A stretch of DNA of 64,000 bases from Mycolicibacterium sp. P9-22 (GTDB lineage: Bacteria; Actinomycetota; Actinomycetes; Mycobacteriales; Mycobacteriaceae). Both the position numbers and the translations under genes were made by a program. This document shows positions 40,871 through 49,313 of the stretch, in pieces. The notes under the pieces were generated by a model that saw only the letters and a list, made by a program, of their open reading frames with translations, did no database searches and had not been told where the DNA came from. The stretch covers positions 1-64,000 of the forward strand of contig NZ_NPKP01000005.1 of assembly GCF_008329585.1 (NCBI RefSeq), given 5' to 3'. Position 1 is the stretch's first letter, and each line of letters begins with the position of its first letter.

Positions 40871-41700
40871 CAGCTGCCTTCCGCAAAGAAGAAATCGTGG
40901 GCATTGTTGTAGAGGTAGTTGTCCAGCGCGTCGGCGGGCAGGTCGAGGGCCAGCGCCTCGGGCACCACGCGTTCCATCCGCAGCACCGGGTAGTCGGAGG
41001 CGAAGATGATCTTGTCCGGCCCGCGGGTGCGCATGTAGTGCAACAGGCTGTCCGGCAGCCGTTTCGGTGACCACGCCGAGGTCATCAGTCGCAGGTTCTG
41101 GTACTTGATCAGCATCCTGATCGCGATATCCCACCATGGGTCCGCCCCGTGGATCATGCAGAGCTTCAGCTCGGGGAAGCGCACGCATACCCGGTCCAGG
41201 TGGATCGGGTTTTGCACCTCACCCGGGATCGGTGGTCCGGGCATCCCGGTGTTGACGCACAGCGGCAGCCCCAGTTCGGCGCACTTGGTGTAGAGCGGGT
41301 AGTAGACCGCGTCGCTGGGTGGATATTGCCCATCGGCCCAGAAACTCGGTCCGACAACGGTATAGGCGACCGGTAGGTCCTTGATGATGGCGGTCAGTTC
41401 GCGCAGGGAGGGCATCGGGCGCAGCAGGTTGACCCCACCCATCGCCAGCGCGAACCGCTCCGGATGGGCCTCGACGAACTTGCGGGCCGTCACCGACGGC
41501 TTGGCCAGCGAATCCATCAGGATCGCCTTGCGCACCCCATGGGTGTCCATCTCGTCGAGCAGGGCCGACAGGTCGATCGGGTCGTACATCGACTTCGGGC
41601 CCTTGAAGTAGTCGTCCCGCACTTTCTTCATGAAGCTGGGCTGGTGCTCGGTCTCGCCGAAGTGCACATTGGCCAGGCAGTCGATCACACTGTGCGTCAT
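40870..41700 (-). CDS. Amidohydrolase family protein (short type)
   Basis: This is a 276-residue amidohydrolase_2 protein from ATG 41700; both ends overlap neighbours as ATGA. The first metal motif is altered (DCLANVHFGE rather than D-x-D-x-H), while CMIHGADPWWD and FASDYPVLRMERVV retain the mid-barrel histidine and late aspartate. It is about 130 residues shorter than the two other amidohydrolases of the island. Function unknown; a decarboxylase or C-C hydrolase acting on a CoA-pathway intermediate is possible. Confidence 0.82.
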   Translation of the reverse strand: MTHSVIDCLANVHFGETEHQPSFMKKVRDDYFKGPKSMYDPIDLSALLDEMDTHGVRKAILMDSLAKPSVTARKFVEAHPERFALAMGGVNLLRPMPSLRELTAIIKDLPVAYTVVGPSFWADGQYPPSDAVYYPLYTKCAELGLPLCVNTGMPGPPIPGEVQNPIHLDRVCVRFPELKLCMIHGADPWWDIAIRMLIKYQNLRLMTSAWSPKRLPDSLLHYMRTRGPDKIIFASDYPVLRMERVVPEALALDLPADALDNYLYNNAHDFFFAEGS

Positions 41701-43313
41701 ATCGCCCCCATCGCTGCCGCGCCGACCGCGTGGCGCTTCGCCCACCGGTAATCGGCCTTGCCGTTGCCGAGCCTGCGAACCTGTTCGACGAACAGCACCT
41801 CCTTGGGTGCCTTGAAACGCGCGAGCACCGTGCAGCTGTGTTCGCGCAACAACTCTGCGGTCACCGTGGCATCCGGATGCAGCGCCACGATCGCGACGAT
41901 CTCCTCGCCCCACCGCTCGCTGGGCCGGCCGACGACGAGCGCGTCGACGACATCGGGGTGCGCGCGCAGGGCTGCCTCGACCTCTTCGACGAAGACCTTC
42001 TCCCCGCCGGTGTTGATCACCAGCGAGTCCCGGCCGTAGAGCCGCAGGCTGCCGTCGGAGTCCAGTGCCGCCCGGTCCCCGGAGATCACCACCCGCTGGC
42101 CGTCGACCACGGGGAAAGTCTCGGCGGTGGCGTCGGCGTCGTCGAAGTAGCCCAGCGGGATCCGGCCGTTGCGGGCCACCCAGCCCACCTCGGCCTCACC
42201 GGGTTCCAGGAAGCGGGTGTAGTCCTCGGCGAGCACCAGACCACCGGGCCGCAACTGGAAGGTGTCGGCGGTGTCGGTCTGGCGCTGGGTGTGCCCGAAA
42301 CCCATGTTGCCGGTCTCCGAGGAACCGAAGCCGTTGATGATGGTGATCTGTGGCATGTGATCCAGCAGCGCGCGTTGATGTTTCGGGTTGGTGGCCGCGC
42401 CGCCGGTGCCGATGGCGAACATCGAGGACAGGTCGTAGGAGCGCGTTCCGAGTTCTTCGACGATGGGGGCGGCGTACGCGTCGCCCACCATGGTCATCAG
42501 CCCGACCTTTTCACGCTCCGCGGTTTCCAGCACGGTGCGCGCATCGAACTTCGACTTGGTGTCGTGCAGCACGACGGTCTGCCCGGACAGCAACCCCGAG
42601 AACGCCGTCCACAGCCCGGCCGCGTGCATCAGCGGTGAGACGGCGAACCACGGCGGCCCGGTGTGGGCGACCTTGTCGTGGATCTCGGTGACCTCGTCGT
42701 GGTCGGCCCCGTTCATCGAGGACACGTAGATGTCCCCCTGGCGCCACAGCACACCCTTGGGGCGCCCGGTGGTGCCGCCGGTACAGATCATCAGTAGATC
42801 GTCCGGCGACGGCACCGAAGCGCAGTCCGAATCTCCCTGGGCCAGCGCATCTTCGAGGCGCACCGCACCAGCCAGTTCGTCGCCTTCACCGTCGTCGACC
42901 GAGATGAGCAGATCGGCGTCCAACACGTCGGCGAACGTGGCCCCCAGCGAGCGGTGATAGACGATCGCCCGCGGCCGCAGGTAGGCCAGCAGATCGGCGA
43001 CCTCACCCGGCGAGTAGTAGTAGTTGACGTTGACCGGCACCGTGCGGGCCTTCAGGCATCCGATCACCATCTCCGGGTACTGATCGTTGTGCATGATCAG
43101 GGCGACACGGTCCTGGCCACATTCCCACTGGTTGAGTTCAGCGCGTTCACGCTGCGCGCCGAGTCCGCGGCCGGCCAGGAAGTTGGCGAGCCGGCGGGTC
43201 CGGTCCGCGCCCTCGGCGAAGGTGGTGCGCCGGGTGCCGCATACCGTCATCAGCCGGTCCGGGACGGCCTGGGCGATGGCGTCGATGACGGCGCCGATGG
43301 TCCATTCGGTCAT
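41697..43313 (-). CDS. Acyl-CoA ligase (FadD-type)
   Basis: This is a 538-residue AMP-forming ligase from ATG 43313. Motifs are CTGGTTGRPKGVLWR, FGSSETG, GRDSLVINTGGEKVFVEEVE and the C-terminal lysine in LGNGKADYRWAK. It is similar to the FadD at 28869 (both FadD19-like) but differs enough to suggest another acid substrate. It sits in the operon between two amidohydrolases, with ATGA overlap downstream. Confidence 0.9.
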   Translation of the reverse strand: MTEWTIGAVIDAIAQAVPDRLMTVCGTRRTTFAEGADRTRRLANFLAGRGLGAQRERAELNQWECGQDRVALIMHNDQYPEMVIGCLKARTVPVNVNYYYSPGEVADLLAYLRPRAIVYHRSLGATFADVLDADLLISVDDGEGDELAGAVRLEDALAQGDSDCASVPSPDDLLMICTGGTTGRPKGVLWRQGDIYVSSMNGADHDEVTEIHDKVAHTGPPWFAVSPLMHAAGLWTAFSGLLSGQTVVLHDTKSKFDARTVLETAEREKVGLMTMVGDAYAAPIVEELGTRSYDLSSMFAIGTGGAATNPKHQRALLDHMPQITIINGFGSSETGNMGFGHTQRQTDTADTFQLRPGGLVLAEDYTRFLEPGEAEVGWVARNGRIPLGYFDDADATAETFPVVDGQRVVISGDRAALDSDGSLRLYGRDSLVINTGGEKVFVEEVEAALRAHPDVVDALVVGRPSERWGEEIVAIVALHPDATVTAELLREHSCTVLARFKAPKEVLFVEQVRRLGNGKADYRWAKRHAVGAAAMGAI

Positions 43314-43321
43314 TGCGGTGG

Positions 43322-44569
43322 CTACGCCGACACCAGATGCGAGACGCCGGGCGCGACCCGGGTGACATCGCCGAGCAGTTCGAGCGCGTTGTCGCGCATG
43401 ACCTTCCGGGTGTCCTCAAGACTGAACTCGGGGAACTGCGGGATATCGGCGGTGAACGTGGTCGGGTCGGCCAGGCCCTCGCCGTGCGGCCAGTCCGATC
43501 CGAACAGGATCTTGTCCACCCCGATGGTGGCCGCGAGCAGCTTCACATCGTCCTCGTAGTACGGCGCGATCCAGACGTTGTTGCGCAGTTGTTCCACCGG
43601 GTCTTCCTTGAAGTGGTAAGGCGCATTGTTGGCCGCCTTCTTGAGGCGCTTGATCAGCCGGTAGACGAAGTAGGAGCCGTTCTCGATGCTGACGACCTTC
43701 AGCGTGGGGTGCCGGGTGAACACCTGGTGCACGATCATCGAGGCCATCGTGTCGTGGATGGCGCGGTCGTCCATGATCACCATGTCGAGCGGGTCGCGCT
43801 TGCCGAATCCCTTGAAAACCCCGCTACCGCCCCACAGCGCCGGGATAGCCATGTATCCGGAGTCGGACAGGTGGAAGACCACCGCGACGCCCGCCTCGGC
43901 CAGCCGCGCCCAGACCGGGTCGTGCGACGGGTCACCCAATGAGCGCGGCCTCGCTACGCCGGGCACCGGAGCCGGGCGCACGCAGACCAGCTTGGCACCG
44001 CGGCCGATCACGAATTCGACCTCCTCGACCGCCTTCACCGGATCGGCCAAGGAGATGATCGGCGCCGAGACGAAGCGTCCGTCGGGCCGCTCGAAACCCC
44101 AGTCCTCGTCCAGCCACAGGTTGAACGCGTGCACCGAGGCCATGGTGGCGTCGATATCGTGCTTGAGGCCCTCCTCCACCCCGCACGCGAAAGTCGGCAG
44201 CATGAATACGGTTTCGAGGTGCTGGCGGTCGAGCACCTGCAGCCGGGCGTCCCGGTTCTGGTATTCGGGATGCTCGGAGAGCCGGTCGACCTTCATCAGT
44301 GATGCGGGGTCGACGCCCTCGGGGATCTCGCCGCGGAACAACAGATCCAAACAGCCCGGTTCGATGATCGGGTCGAAGGTCGGGTTGGGGATGAAGTGGT
44401 TGACGGTCCCACCGAAGACCGCCAGCGTCCGCTTGCCGTCCTGCACCATCTGCACACCACGACTCTTGAATTCCCTGGGCAGGTGCCGGGTGAACGCGTC
44501 GATCGGCTCGTAGTAGTGGTTGTCGACGTCGACAGCCAGATAGGGCAGGCGCTCCGGTGTGTCAGACAT
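43322..44569 (-). CDS. Amidohydrolase family protein (ACMSD-like)
   Basis: This is a 415-residue amidohydrolase_2 protein from ATG 44569 (GAAAGG nine bases upstream; TTG 44578 rejected). The opening DVDNHYYEP has the same D-x-D-x-H signature as the paralogue at 37331, with VVFHLSDSGY mid-barrel and GSDWPHGEG late. IENGSYFVYRLIKRLKK recalls IENGSGWI-type motifs in the paralogue. It may decarboxylate or hydrolytically cleave a ring product. It lies 9 bp from the FadD and 14 bp from the crotonase gene. Confidence 0.85.
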   Translation of the reverse strand: MSDTPERLPYLAVDVDNHYYEPIDAFTRHLPREFKSRGVQMVQDGKRTLAVFGGTVNHFIPNPTFDPIIEPGCLDLLFRGEIPEGVDPASLMKVDRLSEHPEYQNRDARLQVLDRQHLETVFMLPTFACGVEEGLKHDIDATMASVHAFNLWLDEDWGFERPDGRFVSAPIISLADPVKAVEEVEFVIGRGAKLVCVRPAPVPGVARPRSLGDPSHDPVWARLAEAGVAVVFHLSDSGYMAIPALWGGSGVFKGFGKRDPLDMVIMDDRAIHDTMASMIVHQVFTRHPTLKVVSIENGSYFVYRLIKRLKKAANNAPYHFKEDPVEQLRNNVWIAPYYEDDVKLLAATIGVDKILFGSDWPHGEGLADPTTFTADIPQFPEFSLEDTRKVMRDNALELLGDVTRVAPGVSHLVSA

Positions 44570-44582
44570 GGTGGTCAACCTT

Positions 44583-45416
44583 TCAAAGCTGTTTCAGTGC
44601 AGGGAAGTTCGGCGGCCGCTTCTCGAAGAACGCGGTGATGCCTTCTACCAGGTCGGGTCGCACCATGGATTCGTGCATGAGGTTCTCGGCGCGCGCGCTC
44701 ACCTCGGTGACTGCGTCGTTGGCATCGCCGTAGAGCTGGCCTTTGATGACCGCCATCGAGGCCGGTGAACAGTTCCGGGCCAGATCCTCGGCGTAGGCGA
44801 GCGCGGTGGACAGCAGATCCTCGGGCGCCACAACCTCTTTGATTAGACCGAGTCGGGCGGCCTCATCGGCGAAGAAGGTGCGCCCGGACAGCAGCAGGTC
44901 CGCCGCGACACCCCAGCCGGCGAGCCGGGGCAAGATCCAGGTGATGCCGTATTCACCGATGAGCCCGCGCCGCGGGAAGGCGGTGGCGAACTTGGCGCCG
45001 TCCGCCGCGAACCGGACATCGCACATCAGCGCGTGGGTGAGGCCGATCCCGACACAGGCGCCGTTGATCGCGGCGATGACCGGCTTGCGCAGGGTGGTCA
45101 GGAAATGCGGATGGCGTTCACCGACGATCTTGCTGACATCGGTGTCCCCGCTGATCGATTCGCCGAGGTCCTGCATGGCACCCATGTAGGCACCGGCGCA
45201 GAATCCTCGGCCGGTGCCGGTCAGCACGACGGCCCGCACCGCCTCGTCGTCCTCGGCGCGGTCGAAGGCCGCGTACACCCCGCGGGAGATATCGGCTCCC
45301 CAGGAGTTCAGCCGGTCCGGGCGGTTGAGCGTGATGACGGCGACGCCACCATCGGTGACCTCGTAGAGCACCGCGGCTTGAACGGCTTCGGAATCAAGAC
45401 TGTCAGCGACGGTCAC
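44583..45416 (-). CDS. Enoyl-CoA hydratase/isomerase (crotonase)
   Basis: This is a 277-residue crotonase from GTG 45416 with AGGTGG upstream. The first oxyanion segment is GRGFCAGAYMGAMQD and the second NGACVGIGLTHALMCDVRFA; ITWILPRLAGWGVA follows, with ENLMHESMVRPDLVEGITAFFEKRPPNF at the C-terminus (two parts). It heads a six-gene minus-strand operon (crotonase, amidohydrolase, FadD, amidohydrolase, two FadE) controlled by island operator 5, 29 bp upstream. It would hydrate or isomerise an enoyl-CoA. Confidence 0.88.
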   Translation of the reverse strand: MTVADSLDSEAVQAAVLYEVTDGGVAVITLNRPDRLNSWGADISRGVYAAFDRAEDDEAVRAVVLTGTGRGFCAGAYMGAMQDLGESISGDTDVSKIVGERHPHFLTTLRKPVIAAINGACVGIGLTHALMCDVRFAADGAKFATAFPRRGLIGEYGITWILPRLAGWGVAADLLLSGRTFFADEAARLGLIKEVVAPEDLLSTALAYAEDLARNCSPASMAVIKGQLYGDANDAVTEVSARAENLMHESMVRPDLVEGITAFFEKRPPNFPALKQL

Positions 45417-45445
45417 AGGTCGGCCACCTCGCGTTGAAGCATACT

Positions 45446-45464
45446 TACTGTATACCTATCGGTA
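45446..45464. promoter_or_regulatory. Island operator 5 (TACTGTA-N5-ATCGGTA)
   Basis: TACTGTATACCTATCGGTA upstream of the six-gene crotonase-to-FadE operon. The left half-site is perfect and the right half-site keeps five of seven consensus bases. Confidence 0.68.
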
Positions 45465-45517
45465 GTGCATTCCGCAAGTGTTCTTCACGTGGCTCGACCA
45501 GCAAAAACCCGCCCGAT

Positions 45518-46315
45518 CTAGATGAAGTCGCTACCGCCGTCGACGTTGATATTGGCACCCGTCATGTATGAGTTGCGCCGGGACGCCAAAAAGGCTGCGA
45601 CGGGTCCGATCTCACTGGTCCGGCCGGCCCGCGGCAGATGCGCGGGGTGACCGAAACGCTCGTCGATGGCCGACATCAGCGCGTACGGGTCGGTACCGTC
45701 CACGCCCACCGAATCGGCCCAACTCAGCAGCGCCTCCGAGGAGATGCTGCCGGGCGAGACCACGTTCACCATGATCTCGTCGGGCGCCAGTTGCAAGGAC
45801 AAATTCTTCGACACGCTGTTCACCGCCGCCTTGGCGGCGGTGTAGGCCGGCAACCGGGTGCTCTGCCGCTGCGTCGAGTGCGCCGAGAAGTTCACGATGC
45901 GTGCCCACTCCGCCTTGCGCAGCAACGGGAGTGCGGCCCGTACGCAGCGGACCATACCCATCAGCCCGTCATCGAAGGCGTCCCGCCACTGCTGGTCGGT
46001 CAGTTCTTCGAAATTGCCTGCCGCGCCGGGGCCGACGGTGTTGATCAGCGCGTTGAGTTCGCCGCCCCAGCGGGCACCGAGGTCGGCGAACACCCGCGCC
46101 ACGGCGGCGTCGTCACCGATATCGGCGACCATCGCCACGGCGTCCGGACTCCCCCGTCGGGCCAGGTCCGCCGCGGCGGCGTCGAGCACCTCGGCCGACC
46201 GCCCGATGATCGCCACCCGTGCCCCGTCATCGGCCAGGCACTGCGCCGTCGCCAACCCCATGCCACGGCCACCACCGACGACGACGGTTGCCGCACCGGC
46301 GAATCCGAGATCCAT
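45518..46315 (-). CDS. SDR family oxidoreductase
   Basis: This is a 265-residue SDR from ATG 46315, 4 bp after the crotonase stop; the longer frame is shadow. The nucleotide motif is variant, VVGGGRGMGLATAQCLA, with INTVGPGA at the NNAG position, NFSAHSTQ at the catalytic serine and YTAAK. It ends in the common SYMTGANINVDGG. It forms a two-gene operon with the preceding crotonase. It probably acts on a 3-hydroxyacyl-CoA or a ring alcohol. Confidence 0.86.
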   Translation of the reverse strand: MDLGFAGAATVVVGGGRGMGLATAQCLADDGARVAIIGRSAEVLDAAAADLARRGSPDAVAMVADIGDDAAVARVFADLGARWGGELNALINTVGPGAAGNFEELTDQQWRDAFDDGLMGMVRCVRAALPLLRKAEWARIVNFSAHSTQRQSTRLPAYTAAKAAVNSVSKNLSLQLAPDEIMVNVVSPGSISSEALLSWADSVGVDGTDPYALMSAIDERFGHPAHLPRAGRTSEIGPVAAFLASRRNSYMTGANINVDGGSDFI

Positions 46316-46319
46316 CGAG

Positions 46320-47081
46320 TTACATGCCGGTCCAGTTCGGGGCGCGCTTCTCGGCGAATGCCGTCGCGCCCTCGATGGCATCCTTGGACGCGAACACCGG
46401 GCTGATGAGCTCGTTCTGTTTCTGCCACATCTCGGCCTGGCTCCACTCGGCCGATTTGACGATGACCTCTTTGGTCGCCGCAACGGCCAGCGGACCGTTC
46501 GCGGTGATCTTCTCGGCCAGTTCCAGTGCGCCGGCAAGCGCCTCGCCCGGCTCGGTCAACTTGTTCACGAAGCCCCATCCGAAGGCCTCTTCGGCGGTGA
46601 AATGCTCACCGGTGAGCGCGAGTTCGAGCGCCTTCTGATACGGGATGCGGTGCGGCAGCCGCAGCAGCCCGCCACCGGCGGCCACCAATCCGCGCTTGAC
46701 CTCCGGAATGCCGAACTTCGCCGTCCGCGATGCCACGATGAGGTCGGTGGCGAGCACCATCTCGGTGCCACCGGCCAACGCGTAGCCCTCGACGGCGGCG
46801 ATGACGGGCTTGCGGGGCGGGCGTTCGGTGAAGCCGATACCGCGTCCCTCGACATAGGGCAGCTCGCCGGAGGCGAAGGCCTTCAGATCCATCCCGGCAC
46901 TGAAGTTCCCTCCGGCACCGGTGAGGATCGCCACCGACAGCTCCGGGCTGTCGTCGAGCTCGTCCATCGCGGCGGCGAGGCCTTGTGCCACCGGCAGATT
47001 GAACGCGTTGCGCGCCTCGGGCCGGTTGATGGTGATGATCAGGGTGCGGCCCCGGCGCTCGGTCAGGATTTCGTCGGCCAC
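46320..47081 (-). CDS. Enoyl-CoA hydratase/isomerase (crotonase)
   Basis: This is a 253-residue crotonase. GTG 47081 has AGGA six bases upstream and is preferred to ATG 47096. Features are NRPEARNAFNLPVAQGLA, oxyanion segment GGNFSAGMDLKAFASGE and EGYALAGGTEMVLATDLIVAS, with AFAEKRAPNWTG at the end, as in mycobacterial EchA proteins. It is divergent from a TetR gene, with two island operators in the gap. Confidence 0.88.
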   Translation of the reverse strand: MADEILTERRGRTLIITINRPEARNAFNLPVAQGLAAAMDELDDSPELSVAILTGAGGNFSAGMDLKAFASGELPYVEGRGIGFTERPPRKPVIAAVEGYALAGGTEMVLATDLIVASRTAKFGIPEVKRGLVAAGGGLLRLPHRIPYQKALELALTGEHFTAEEAFGWGFVNKLTEPGEALAGALELAEKITANGPLAVAATKEVIVKSAEWSQAEMWQKQNELISPVFASKDAIEGATAFAEKRAPNWTGM

Positions 47082-47135
47082 TCTCGGTCCTCGCATTCAG
47101 CTGTGAAATGGGACAGTTCGGATCCCGGAAAACAT

Positions 47136-47154
47136 TACTATATTCATTACGGTA
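47136..47154. promoter_or_regulatory. Island operator 6 (TACTATA-N5-TACGGTA)
   Basis: TACTATATTCATTACGGTA, 54 bp before the crotonase-SDR operon in the divergent gap with a TetR gene. Confidence 0.68.
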
Positions 47155-47216
47155 GCCGGGCGAGAGCGCCGTATGGCCCACCCGAGAATGCGTGTACCGG
47201 CGACGACGGTATGGCT

Positions 47217-47235
47217 ACCGGTAAGCTTGACGGTT
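47217..47235. promoter_or_regulatory. Island operator 7 (ACCGGTA-N5-GACGGTT)
   Basis: ACCGGTAAGCTTGACGGTT, the weakest match, with centre AAGCTT identical to operator 3. It lies 66 bp before the TetR start and suggests autoregulation. Confidence 0.55.
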
Positions 47236-47301
47236 CACTGCCCGAGCCGGGAAAGTGAACCGCTGCAAGCCGCAGCATCGACCGCGAAAGAGGTGCCCGC
47301 C

Positions 47302-48048
47302 GTGGCGAAGCAACCGGTTGCCGAGAAACGACAGCGCCGCGAGCGCGGATCGATCAACCCCGACGACATCATCAAGGGTGCCTTCGAACTCGCCGAGCAG
47401 GTGGGAATCGACAATCTCAGCATGCCGCTGCTCGGTAAGCACCTGGGTGTCGGCGTCACCAGCATCTACTGGTACTTCCGCAAGAAGGACGACCTGCTCA
47501 ACGCGATGACCGATCGCGCGCTCAGCGAGTACGTGTTCGCCACGCCGTACGTGGAGGCCAAGGACTGGCGCGAGACGCTGCGCAACCACGCCCGCACCAT
47601 GCGCAAGACGTTCACCGGCAATCCGATCCTGTGTGATCTGATCCTCATCCGCGCCGCACTGAGCCCGCGCGCCGCGAAACTCGGTGTGCTGGAGATGGAG
47701 AAGGCGATCTCCGGACTCGTCGAGGCCGGGTTGAGCGCCGAGGACGCCTTCGACACCTATTCGGCGGTCACCCTGCATGTCCGGGGCTCGGTGGTGCTAC
47801 AGCGACTGGCCGAGAAGAACACCGGCGAGGAAGGCCCCGGCGCCTACGACCAGACTCTGGTCATCGACCCGGAGGTGGCGCCGCTGTTGGCGCAGGTGAC
47901 CAGCGAGGGTCACAGCTTCGGTGCCTCCGACGAGAACAACTTCGAGTTCGGCCTGGACTGCATCCTGGAGCACGCGAGCCGCCGGCTCGAGAGCGGCCGC
48001 AAAGCGAAAACCCCGGCCCCGAAGGGCCGGGGTAAATCCGCCGGGTAG
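47302..48048 (+). CDS. TetR regulator, candidate island repressor 2
   Basis: This is a 248-residue regulator. GTG 47302 is chosen because AAAGAGGTG lies eight bases upstream; the frame opens earlier, but that part spans an operator. It has a basic N-terminal tail (KRQRRERGSIN) and HTH NLSMPLLGKHLGVGVTSIYWYFRKKDDLL, with the helix VGVTSIYWYFR identical to the paralogue at 33343. The C-terminal tail is lysine-rich and encodes a strong hairpin near the 3' end. Likely binds the 19-bp island operators. Confidence 0.9.
   Translation: MAKQPVAEKRQRRERGSINPDDIIKGAFELAEQVGIDNLSMPLLGKHLGVGVTSIYWYFRKKDDLLNAMTDRALSEYVFATPYVEAKDWRETLRNHARTMRKTFTGNPILCDLILIRAALSPRAAKLGVLEMEKAISGLVEAGLSAEDAFDTYSAVTLHVRGSVVLQRLAEKNTGEEGPGAYDQTLVIDPEVAPLLAQVTSEGHSFGASDENNFEFGLDCILEHASRRLESGRKAKTPAPKGRGKSAG
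48011..48032 (+). terminator. GC-rich hairpin within the 3' end of the tetR gene
   Basis: CCCCGGCCC, a CGAA tetraloop, then GGGCCGGGG: a perfect 9-bp stem that lies 13 bases before the stop codon. It is followed by TAAATC, without a long U-tract, and precedes a convergent thiolase gene. Transcription could end here. Confidence 0.45.
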
Positions 48049-48063
48049 TTCAGACCTTCGAGG

Positions 48064-49239
48064 TCACACCTCGATGACGAGTCCGCCACCCTGACCGCCG
48101 CCGGCGCACATCGCCGCCACACCGATACCGCCGCCACGGCGCTGCAGTTCGTAGATCAGGGTGGTCACCATCCGGGCGCCGGAGGCGGCGATCGGATGGC
48201 CCAGGCTGCAACCGCTGCCCGAGAAGTTGACCAGTTCCTCGTCGATGCCGTATTCGCGCACCGCCGCCACGGGCACCGAAGCGAACGCCTCGTTGATCTC
48301 CCACAGCGTCACGTCGGAGGGCTTGAGTCCGGCGCGGTCGAGAACCCTGCCGATCACCTTCACCCCGCCCAGACCGGTGTCCTTGGCGGGCACACCGACC
48401 GAACCCCAGGCCCGGACCTTGGCGAGCACGTCGAGGTTCTCCGCGGCCGCGTAGTCGTCGGCGACCAGCGCGACAGCAGCGGCAGCATCATTGGTGCCAC
48501 TGCTGTTGCCCGCGGTGATGGAGAATCCTTCGATTTCCGGGTGCAGGACCTTGAGGCCGGCGAGCTTCTCCGCGGTGGTGTCCCGCCGCGGATGCTCGTC
48601 GACGCTGAACTCGATGACCGAACCGTCGGGCTGGGTCACCTTGAGCGGCACGATCTCGTCGAGGAACTTGCCCGCATCCTGCGCGGCGACCGCACGCTGG
48701 TGGGATCGCGCCGCCCAGGCGTCCAGTTCCTCGCGGGTCAGGCCGTAGGCCTGTGCGGTGTTCCATCCCACGGTGATGGACATGTCGCGGGACGGCGCAT
48801 CCGGGGCTTCCGGGTGGATGGGCGGCAGCCAGCGCTCCTCGAACTTCAGCTCCGGGCCGGGAATGCGCTGATTCATCAGCGGCGTCATCGACAGCGACTG
48901 CACACCACCGGCGAGCAGTACCCGCTCCATACCGGAGCCGATCTGAGCCGACGCATTGCCGATCGCGGTCAACGAGCCCGCGCAGTGCCGGTTCACCGCT
49001 TGGCCGGGTGCATTCTCATAGCCCGACACCAGCGCGACGTACCGCGCGAGGTCGCCGCCACCGTAATGCGATTCGGCGATGATGATGTCGTCGATGACCG
49101 ATGGATCGATGCCAGCGCGGCGGACCACTTCGGGCATGACCGCGCCGAGGAGTGCCTCCGGCGGCGTGTTGACCAGCGTCCCCTTGAAGGATCGGCCGAT
49201 GGCGGTGCGGGCGGCACCGACGATAACGGGCTGGGACAT
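48064..49239 (-). CDS. Acetyl-CoA acetyltransferase (thiolase, FadA-type)
   Basis: This is a 391-residue classical thiolase from ATG 49239. The nucleophile is in NRHCAGSLTAIGNA, the family signature NEAFASVPVAA, GHPIAASGARM with catalytic histidine and CAGGGQGGG with the second cysteine are all present. It would cleave a 3-ketoacyl-CoA. It is separated from neighbours and may have its own promoter; a GTTTA-TG-TAAAC near-palindrome (49266-49277) lies 27 bp upstream. Confidence 0.93.
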   Translation of the reverse strand: MSQPVIVGAARTAIGRSFKGTLVNTPPEALLGAVMPEVVRRAGIDPSVIDDIIIAESHYGGGDLARYVALVSGYENAPGQAVNRHCAGSLTAIGNASAQIGSGMERVLLAGGVQSLSMTPLMNQRIPGPELKFEERWLPPIHPEAPDAPSRDMSITVGWNTAQAYGLTREELDAWAARSHQRAVAAQDAGKFLDEIVPLKVTQPDGSVIEFSVDEHPRRDTTAEKLAGLKVLHPEIEGFSITAGNSSGTNDAAAAVALVADDYAAAENLDVLAKVRAWGSVGVPAKDTGLGGVKVIGRVLDRAGLKPSDVTLWEINEAFASVPVAAVREYGIDEELVNFSGSGCSLGHPIAASGARMVTTLIYELQRRGGGIGVAAMCAGGGQGGGLVIEV

Positions 49240-49265
49240 ATCTCTCCGCCTTTACGATATCCAGT

Positions 49266-49277
49266 GTTTATGTAAAC
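49266..49277. promoter_or_regulatory. Near-palindrome upstream of the thiolase gene
   Basis: GTTTATGTAAAC, 5-bp arms around TG, in the 74-bp gap before the thiolase. It differs from the 19-bp island operator, so the thiolase may answer to another regulator. Weak evidence. Confidence 0.3.
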
Positions 49278-49313
49278 GTAGCACCCACTGTAGGCGCTCC
49301 GATATGCGGTTGG

